A DNA stretch of 59,034 bases. Origin: Candidatus Delongbacteria bacterium (GTDB lineage Bacteria > Delongbacteria > UBA4055). Below, one piece after another: positions 53,786 to 59,034 of the stretch. The notes under the pieces are model-generated. The model saw nothing but the letters and a program-made list of their open reading frames with translations, was not told where the DNA came from and did no database searches. The position numbers and the translations under genes are program-made. The stretch covers positions 1-59,034 of the forward strand of contig JAQICF010000064.1 in the NCBI GenBank assembly GCA_027858795.1, read 5' to 3'. Each line of letters opens with the position of its first letter. Positions within the stretch are counted from its first letter, which is position 1.

Positions 53786-54649
53786 TTACTTTTTCAAACC
53801 TCGATAGATAGCTCCGGCAAATAAGTATCTGAATATTATAAAATTCATCATCCCACCGAACATTTTTACTTTCATTTTTCCGATTGCAAAAGACAGTGGA
53901 TTGAAGATCAATCCAGCTTTCCAGGAAGTTAAAAAATCATAGTTGAATCGATCGTTATACTCAGGATATTTATCAATTACATATTTGAAATTTTTACCTG
54001 AATTTTCTAATTGAGAAACCCATTGATCAATATCTTTGTTATGATAGTGTACCAAGGCATCCGTTCTGAAAAATTTGATCTTTCCACCATTTTTCTCAAT
54101 TCTCAGACCAAGCTCGGGATCTTCCCAACCATAACCGGTGAAATTTTCATCGAATTTACCGATCTTATTAAAAAAATTCTTCTTTATCCCACAGAATGCT
54201 GAAGTAAAATAATTACTCTTAAAGTTATCCTCGAAACCTTTTTTGTTTGCACCACGTGTATTTAAAAACTTATTTATGGCACATATTGTTCCGTCTGTTC
54301 TAACATTATTTACATTTGAAAATACAGCATCAAAGTCTCCATCCATTAATTCAACATAAGTGTCGAATAAATTATCTTTCATTTCAATATCATCATCAAC
54401 GAAAAACAAAATATCTCCCTGAGCCATTTCAGCGCCTTTATTTCGGGCTTTTGACCTGCCGATATTCTCTTCATTGTTGATCAATATAACTTTTTTATCA
54501 AAAAAACTTTCTATAGGATGATCAGGGCTATCATTTATAACAATTATTTCATAATAATTCTTTGTATCGTGATCAAGGATCGAGTTAACTGTTCTTTTAA
54601 TAGATTCAGGTCGATTGTATGTAGGTATAATGATTGACATTCTTATCAT
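53786..54649 (-). CDS. Glycosyltransferase family 2
   Basis: 287 residues. GT-A fold: SIIIPTYNRPESIKRTVNSI (N-terminus), VINDSPD, the metal/nucleotide motif DDD at 85-87 (FFVDDDIEM), GYGWEDPELGLRIEKNGGKI (family-typical ED motif) and a C-terminal hydrophobic stretch. Transfers a sugar from a nucleotide donor, probably to a surface glycan or lipid carrier. The start at 54649 overlaps the stop of the upstream membrane-protein gene by 4 nt with SD GGAG 7 nt away, so the two form an operon. Confidence 0.92.
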   Translation of the reverse strand: MIRMSIIIPTYNRPESIKRTVNSILDHDTKNYYEIIVINDSPDHPIESFFDKKVILINNEENIGRSKARNKGAEMAQGDILFFVDDDIEMKDNLFDTYVELMDGDFDAVFSNVNNVRTDGTICAINKFLNTRGANKKGFEDNFKSNYFTSAFCGIKKNFFNKIGKFDENFTGYGWEDPELGLRIEKNGGKIKFFRTDALVHYHNKDIDQWVSQLENSGKNFKYVIDKYPEYNDRFNYDFLTSWKAGLIFNPLSFAIGKMKVKMFGGMMNFIIFRYLFAGAIYRGLKK

Positions 54650-55776
54650 GATCTATCTCCGGATTTATTTGAACGAATAGCTATATATATTGAATATACT
54701 GTGATAAATAGCAAAGAAGCAAATGAAAAAATTATTGTTATCGTCTTGTTTGGTACCGGAAATCTTGAGTACATGTGATGAGGTAGCGCTAAGGCAGTTA
54801 AGCCTAGAAGTATGAATTTATTCCTTGAAGTTAAAAGCTTCTTCTTTTGTAAAACATATCCGATCAGTAAATAAAACACTGGGAAAACAGGAGCAAATAA
54901 CCTCTCATTATCTCCGGCAATGAAACAGCTTAGAAAGTAAATTACAACAAATACGAAAAAGTATGAATGTTCTTTGAAGAATTTAATTTTTTCTCTGAGA
55001 AAAACTACCGGTACAAAAGCCAATGGTAGGAAAGTATTAATAATTATTCTGTAGTATGTTGCTGGTTTGAAAATCTTATTTGTATCATCAAAGTGTAGCT
55101 TACCAAAAGATTGAGCAAGGCCTCCACCAGAAGAAGATTCCGTGACAACAAAGGTTCTTAAAGCGGTCAAAATTAATACTGCCGGTATAGTTGCTGCAAT
55201 AAGTTTATACGTTTTCTTTGGAGATTTTTCCTTGAACCAATAATACATTAATCCTGCTGGTACTGCAAATAGGATCGTTTCTCTGTTTAAAACTCCAATG
55301 ATGAGAATAGCTGAGATGTAGAAGAAATTTTCTTTCTTTAAAGCTATGAAGAATAATAGTATTAGTAAATGAGTCATTAAGTCATTTATATCATAGAAAT
55401 CCCAAATCGCGAATCCGTAAGTGTATTTATTCAGCATAAAAAGTATTGTTACAAAAAAAGCAGTATTTTCTTTCAGTCCAAAAAGTTTAAAGAATTTAAA
55501 TAGAAATAATGGGATCATTATAGCTATTATCATTGTCATCAAATAAAACCCGAGATCAACATTCATAGGTAACATACCCACGATCCAGGGAGATAATATT
55601 CTATATCCAAAATTTCTGGATACTTCTGTGCTTAGTCCTGGAGATGCTTCAGCCATCATTCTGTAGTGGATTATGTCAGGTATTTCATTAAATGGTTCTA
55701 CGGAGATATCGATCTGTCCGTAATAGAAGATCATTATCGATGATACGAGGAATATTAATAAGTATGGTCTTTTCAT
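54646..55776 (-). CDS. Polytopic membrane protein, possible GT-C-type glycosyltransferase
   Basis: 376 residues with about 9-10 hydrophobic helices. A first periplasmic loop follows helix 1 (EIPDIIHYRMMAEASPGLST, FGYRILSPWIV). A conserved-looking VLNRETILFAVPAGLMY segment lies near residues 160-176 and GDNERLFAPVFPVFYLL near 290. The topology and N-terminal loop recall lipid-linked sugar transferases or polymerases (GT-C), but no diagnostic motif is certain. Coupling (4-nt overlap) to the family 2 glycosyltransferase supports a role in surface polysaccharide synthesis. Confidence 0.65.
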   Translation of the reverse strand: MKRPYLLIFLVSSIMIFYYGQIDISVEPFNEIPDIIHYRMMAEASPGLSTEVSRNFGYRILSPWIVGMLPMNVDLGFYLMTMIIAIMIPLFLFKFFKLFGLKENTAFFVTILFMLNKYTYGFAIWDFYDINDLMTHLLILLFFIALKKENFFYISAILIIGVLNRETILFAVPAGLMYYWFKEKSPKKTYKLIAATIPAVLILTALRTFVVTESSSGGGLAQSFGKLHFDDTNKIFKPATYYRIIINTFLPLAFVPVVFLREKIKFFKEHSYFFVFVVIYFLSCFIAGDNERLFAPVFPVFYLLIGYVLQKKKLLTSRNKFILLGLTALALPHHMYSRFPVPNKTITIIFSFASLLFITVYSIYIAIRSNKSGDRS

Positions 55777-55868
55777 ATTTCTTTAATATAAAAGATTTTA
55801 CCACGAAAAAACACGAAAAAGTAAAAACATTAAATTTTACAGGAAGATAGGAAGGAAAAGAAGGGTGT

Positions 55869-55896
55869 GTAGGGGGACGATTCCCATTCGTCCCCT
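55869..55896. repeat. Palindromic repeat, family B
   Basis: GTAGGGGGACGA-TTCCCAT-TCGTCCCCT, upstream of the membrane-protein gene and of hisS (divergent). Confidence 0.75.
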
Positions 55897-55910
55897 CTTT
55901 TAAAAGATAA

Positions 55911-55946
55911 GATTGCCACATTCCGTAAACGGAATTCGCAATGACA
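55911..55946. repeat. Palindromic repeat, family D
   Basis: GATTGCCACATTCCGTAAAC then GGAATTCGCAATGACA; arms ATTCCGT/ACGGAAT within the GATTGCCA...GCAATGACA frame. Confidence 0.75.
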
Positions 55947-56045
55947 AAGAGACCATGATCATCATTTAAATAATAAAAGATTTTCAAAAAGCTATTTATA
56001 ATATTATATTTTAGCTTAATTATTAATATTAGTTTAGGATACAGC

Positions 56046-57329
56046 ATGAAAGTGAATACTAATCCTGTCAGAGGGATGAAAGATTTTCTGCCTAACGAGG
56101 CGGAACTTAGAGAACGAGTTAAAAGAACGATCATTGATACATATACTTCTTTCGGTTACAGAAAGATTGAGACACCTATACTTGAGCATTTGAATTTATT
56201 GCAGTCCGGAGACGGTGGTGATAATGAAAAGCTTACTTTCAAAGTTATGAAGAGAGGTAAGAAGCTTAATATTGAGAATGCAAAGGAAGAGAATGATCTT
56301 GCAGATTCAGGTATGAGATTTGATCTTACGGTTCCACTTTCAAGGATATATGCAAATAATCAGGGTAAGATAGCTTTGCCTATGAAAGTTATTCAAGCTG
56401 ACTGGGTTTTCAGAGCGGAAAGACCACAGAAAGGTCGTTACAGACAATTTATGCAATGTGATATTGATATTATCGGAGAGAAGGATATTACTGCTGAGAT
56501 AGATCTTCTGATTGCTTCTTCACAGGCTTTGTTGAACGTTGGATTTGAAGACTTTACTATTAAGATTAATGATAGAAAAGTTCTGAAGGATCTTGCAGTG
56601 AAGTGGGGTTTTGCAGAAGGAGACCATGAAAGTGTTTTTATTGTACTAGATAAGCTTGATAAGATAGGGGTTGAAGGAGTTCAAAAAGAGCTTACTGCAA
56701 AGGAATTTGGCGAGAATGCGATTTCATCAGCAATACAAGATGTTACAAATTTCGAAGCAGGCGAATTTGATGAAAGCATTATGACTGATGATCTAAAAAA
56801 AGTTGTGGATGGAATAAAGAGTTTTAATTCTTCAAAATATAAGATTGAATTCGATCCAACTTTAGTTCGTGGAATGGGATATTATACCGGTATGATCTAT
56901 GAGATCAAGTATAAAGATTATCCTGGTTCAGTCGGTGGTGGTGGAAGATATGATAAGATGATCGGGAAGCGTATAGGTCAGGATGTTCCGGCTTGCGGTT
57001 TTTCTATTGGTTTTGAGAGGATCGTTGATATTATGTTGGAAGAAGAGAAGAAAGAAGATAAGAAATTAAAACTAGCTGTTATATTCGATCCTGAGAAGGA
57101 TGATGTGAAATTTACATATTCTTATGCGGATAATTTTAGGAATGGATTAATACCGTTAACTCCAGAAGAAAAACGGGTTGATAAAATCGAAAAAAAGAAT
57201 GTATCAATAGTTAATAAAGAGAAGAAATTCGGTAAGCAACTTAAGAAACTTCTAGAACAAGGATTTACACACTACGGAACAATTGCAGATAATAAAGTGT
57301 TTACTGTAATAGAATTGAAGATAGATTAA
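56046..57329 (+). CDS. hisS: Histidyl-tRNA synthetase
   Basis: 427 residues. Class II enzyme. Start motif NPVRGMKDFLP, motif 1 region, motif 2 FRAERPQKGRYRQFMQCDID (about 122-141), histidine-specific LVRGMGYYTGMIYEI (about 274-288), motif 3 GGGGRYDKMIG and ACGFSIGFERI. The C-terminal anticodon-binding domain (about 345-427) is present but divergent (lysine-rich). SD AGGA 7 nt upstream. A small lipoprotein gene follows after 20 nt. Confidence 0.96.
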   Translation: MKVNTNPVRGMKDFLPNEAELRERVKRTIIDTYTSFGYRKIETPILEHLNLLQSGDGGDNEKLTFKVMKRGKKLNIENAKEENDLADSGMRFDLTVPLSRIYANNQGKIALPMKVIQADWVFRAERPQKGRYRQFMQCDIDIIGEKDITAEIDLLIASSQALLNVGFEDFTIKINDRKVLKDLAVKWGFAEGDHESVFIVLDKLDKIGVEGVQKELTAKEFGENAISSAIQDVTNFEAGEFDESIMTDDLKKVVDGIKSFNSSKYKIEFDPTLVRGMGYYTGMIYEIKYKDYPGSVGGGGRYDKMIGKRIGQDVPACGFSIGFERIVDIMLEEEKKEDKKLKLAVIFDPEKDDVKFTYSYADNFRNGLIPLTPEEKRVDKIEKKNVSIVNKEKKFGKQLKKLLEQGFTHYGTIADNKVFTVIELKID

Positions 57330-57349
57330 AAATATAATCGGAATTAATT

Positions 57350-57754
57350 ATGAAAAGATTTATAAGTATATTACTACTTGGTATTTTAGTTTTTTTGTTA
57401 TTCAACTGCTCTGAAGACAGTTCAACAGAACCTCCAACAATAATTAATATTGATGAAGCAGAACAAATTCTCTTATCTAAAGTATTTAACGACACTGTTC
57501 CAACAAGTAAACGTGTTTATAAACTTTCAAATATACTAGAAAAAGACTCAGTTATATTATGCGGCAATAATCAATATGTTGCAGATAGAGATTGTTGGCT
57601 TTTCTTTATTGATGATTTTTATATTGCAAATTGGGGTCACCCTTGCAGGTATATTTTTATTTATCACTCACAAGTATCTGATAACGATTTAATAATTATA
57701 GATGAGAACATGCCACCTAGGAATCTTGAAAATTTCGTTGAAGTTGATTTTTAA
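57350..57754 (+). CDS. Small lipoprotein, uncharacterised
   Basis: 134 residues. Lipobox LLFNC after MKRFISILLLGILVF, then a Ser/Thr-rich linker (SEDSSTEPP) and a ~110-residue globular part with Trp/Cys (NNQYVADRDCWLFFIDDFYI, NWGHPCRYIFIYHSQ, IIDENMPPRN). I do not recognise the family; the second half could be a small NTF2-like or YxeA-like fold, but that is a guess. Only 20 nt after hisS, possibly transcribed from the same promoter. Confidence 0.7.
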   Translation: MKRFISILLLGILVFLLFNCSEDSSTEPPTIINIDEAEQILLSKVFNDTVPTSKRVYKLSNILEKDSVILCGNNQYVADRDCWLFFIDDFYIANWGHPCRYIFIYHSQVSDNDLIIIDENMPPRNLENFVEVDF

Positions 57755-57762
57755 ACCATTTC

Positions 57763-57779
57763 ATTCACTATTCGTGAAT
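57763..57779 (+). other. Weak hairpin after the lipoprotein gene
   Basis: ATTCAC-TATTC-GTGAAT without a U-tract; a possible weak transcript end. Confidence 0.3.
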
Positions 57780-57880
57780 AACGAAATCACTTAAATATTA
57801 TTTTACAACCAAGTAAATTGAAAGTTGGATTTGCAATTTGCATGGTTACTTGTGATAAAAAATCTTAGAAAATTGGATTT

Positions 57881-57924
57881 ATTGTTCGTTCAAACCAAAC
57901 AATTGTATGGTTTAACCATTCAAT
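57881..57924. promoter_or_regulatory. Operator-like 44-bp repeat, distal copy
   Basis: ATTGTTCGTTCAAACC, 12-nt centre, GGTTTAACCATTCAAT: imperfect dyad, with the internal palindrome ATGGTTTAACCAT at 57907-57919. It aligns base for base with the copy at 58001-58044, exactly 120 bp away. Confidence 0.65.
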
Positions 57925-57970
57925 ATTCAGATAAAATACAGATAACATTTGGATAATTTATAGATATTTC

Positions 57971-57999
57971 TTGCTTTCAGTAGAAAAATGTTTTAAATT
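57971..57999 (+). promoter_or_regulatory. Predicted promoter of the wHTH-MNT gene
   Basis: TTGCTT (57971-57976), 17-nt spacer, TAAATT (57994-57999), lying between the two operator-like repeats so that the transcription start would fall inside the proximal one. Confidence 0.45.
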
Positions 58000-58000
58000 T

Positions 58001-58044
58001 ATTGTATGTATAAACCGAACGTATGTATGGTATAAGCATACAAT
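58001..58044. promoter_or_regulatory. Operator-like 44-bp repeat, proximal copy
   Basis: ATTGTATGTATAAACC, centre, GGTATAAGCATACAAT: outer arms ATTGTATG/CATACAAT are perfect. It ends one base before the AAGGA Shine-Dalgarno of the wHTH-MNT gene. Confidence 0.7.
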
Positions 58045-58053
58045 AAGGATGTT

Positions 58054-58653
58054 GTGAGTATATTAGCAGAAATATTTTCTTCAAGAGTTCGTTCTGAATA
58101 TTTTAGGATTTTGTTCGGACTGGATAATAAAGAATATCATCTTCGTGAAATTCAAAGACTTTCAGGTTATGCAATAGGTTCGGTCAGACAGGAGGCTCAA
58201 AAGTTAACTAAACTGGAGCTCATCCTTAAGCGAATCGATGGTAATAGAACCTATTATTCTGCAAATAAAAACCATCCACTGTACTCAGTTTTGCATGATC
58301 TTGTTATGAAAACAAATGGGTTGGCAGATGTTCTTAAGAATTCTTTAAATGTGGAATCAATTGATTATGCTTTCATTTTTGGATCAATAGCATCTGGAGA
58401 AGAAAGACCCGAAAGTGATGTTGATCTTTTTGTGATCGGCAAGATCGGGTTAAGAGAGCTAAGTAAACTTTTAAAAGAAGCAAATACAATAATTGATAGA
58501 GAAATAAATCCGTATACAATATCTATGAAAGATTTTATTCAACGCAAGAACGAGAATGATCACTTTATATCCAGGGTGTTAATCTCGTCGAATATTATTA
58601 TAAAAGGAAGCATCGAAGACATTGAAAAACTGGGAGAGTACCGGCTGGCTTAA
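58054..58653 (+). CDS. Winged-helix/MNT nucleotidyltransferase fusion (antitoxin-like)
   Basis: 199 residues starting at GTG 58054 (AAGGA upstream). An N-terminal winged helix (about 1-85; VRSEYFRILFGLDNKEYHLR, EIQRLSGYAIGSVRQEAQKL) is fused to a minimal nucleotidyltransferase (about 98-190) with GS at 110-111 (FIFGSIASGEERPESDVDLF) and D122-x-D124. MNT proteins of this type neutralise HEPN toxins by adding AMP to them. The HTH part probably binds the two upstream 44-bp repeats to autoregulate (inference). Its 3' end overlaps the HEPN gene by 32 nt. Confidence 0.88.
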   Translation: MSILAEIFSSRVRSEYFRILFGLDNKEYHLREIQRLSGYAIGSVRQEAQKLTKLELILKRIDGNRTYYSANKNHPLYSVLHDLVMKTNGLADVLKNSLNVESIDYAFIFGSIASGEERPESDVDLFVIGKIGLRELSKLLKEANTIIDREINPYTISMKDFIQRKNENDHFISRVLISSNIIIKGSIEDIEKLGEYRLA

Positions 58654-59034
58654 ATCTCACAGCTCGAGCAAGCAGGAAAGTGAACAACTGCTTCAAATAG
58701 TAGATCGTGATATTAAAGATTCTAAGCAAACAGATCTTTCTCCCGACTGGAGGTTTGGAATAGCTTATAATGCTGCTTTGAAACTTTGTACGATTTTATT
58801 ATATTCTGAAGGTTTTATGTCAGAAAGAAATGCAGCTCATTATCGTACGATCCAGTCACTCAGTCTTATTCTCGGAAAAGAGAGAGAGGATGATGCGGAT
58901 TATCTGAATACATGTAGAGCAAAGAGAAATATGGTCGAATATGATTCTGTTGGTGGTGCAACTGATTCTGAAGCTGATGAATTGATCGATTTCGTTGAAA
59001 ATTTAAAAGATGATGTTCTTAAATGGTTTAAAAT
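58622..59034 (+). CDS. HEPN-domain protein (toxin-like), 3' truncated by the window edge
   Basis: 137 codons visible from TTG 58622, the only start candidate after the in-frame stop at 58601, with GGAAG upstream; it runs off the right edge. Helical HEPN features: LSPDWRFGIAYNAALKLCTI, LLYSEGFMSERNAAHYRTIQ and the conserved RAKRNMVEYD motif near residue 100, which in HEPN families forms the RNase or adenylylation site. It overlaps the wHTH-MNT gene by 32 nt, typical of MNT/HEPN toxin-antitoxin pairs. Whether it is active cannot be judged from the fragment. Confidence 0.8.
   Translation, partial: MKNWESTGWLKSHSSSKQESEQLLQIVDRDIKDSKQTDLSPDWRFGIAYNAALKLCTILLYSEGFMSERNAAHYRTIQSLSLILGKEREDDADYLNTCRAKRNMVEYDSVGGATDSEADELIDFVENLKDDVLKWFK

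Overview
The window is AT-rich bacterial chromosome, about 59 kb, with no rRNA, tRNA, phage, transposase or CRISPR that I could find. The best guess is an uncultured, low-GC member of the Fibrobacterota-Chlorobiota-Bacteroidota (FCB) superphylum (Cloacimonadota, Delongbacteria, Ignavibacteria-like). Reasons: a SprA-type outer-membrane translocon of the type IX secretion system (T9SS), a C-terminal sorting domain of the NYPNPFNP type, large secreted C25 and S8 peptidases with Ig-like tails, and DUF3494 ice-binding-like proteins. The exact phylum is inference.

Layout. 0.4-4.8 kb (minus): guaB, proS (eukaryote/archaeon-like type 3) and a divergent PRPP-synthetase-like gene; guaB has a leader ending in a terminator-like hairpin. 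5.0-7.3 kb: a patatin/Omp85 autotransporter-like lipase. 7.4-12.4 kb: a thiamine operon behind a TPP riboswitch (thiS, thiG, thiH, a ThiD2-ThiE fusion, thiC), with palindromic repeats at four of its five gene boundaries. 12.5-20.3 kb (minus): an envelope cluster of three DUF3494 proteins, CsbD-like, small beta-barrel, OmpA-like and BON lipoproteins and a frameshifted SUMF1-domain gene, headed by a NarL-type response regulator. Four transcription units here share a nearly identical promoter-like element of about 63 bp, the strongest candidate for an undescribed regulon.

20.7-27.1 kb: Trx-Grx fusion/groES (behind a 12-bp perfect inverted repeat), lnt, thiI, ywbE, yaiI, a duplicated Cys/His-motif protein, a scramblase-like protein and an SDR. 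27.3-37.9 kb: three monocistronic secreted peptidases (one C25, two tandem S8), each with its own promoter and terminator, sharing the same C-terminal architecture. 38.0-43.9 kb: a hybrid histidine kinase and the tldD/tldE pair. 44.1-52.2 kb: a TPR-like secreted protein and SprA. 52.4-57.8 kb: xseA, a glycosyltransferase pair, hisS and a lipoprotein. 58.0-59.0 kb: a wHTH-MNT nucleotidyltransferase and HEPN pair (toxin-antitoxin-like) behind two 44-bp operator-like repeats.

How the parts fit: the peptidases and at least one DUF3494 protein are plausible T9SS cargo for the SprA channel encoded 8-20 kb away. The minus-strand cluster looks like an envelope stress regulon. Many intergenic gaps carry palindromic repeats in several families. 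All functions are from reading the translations; no search was run.
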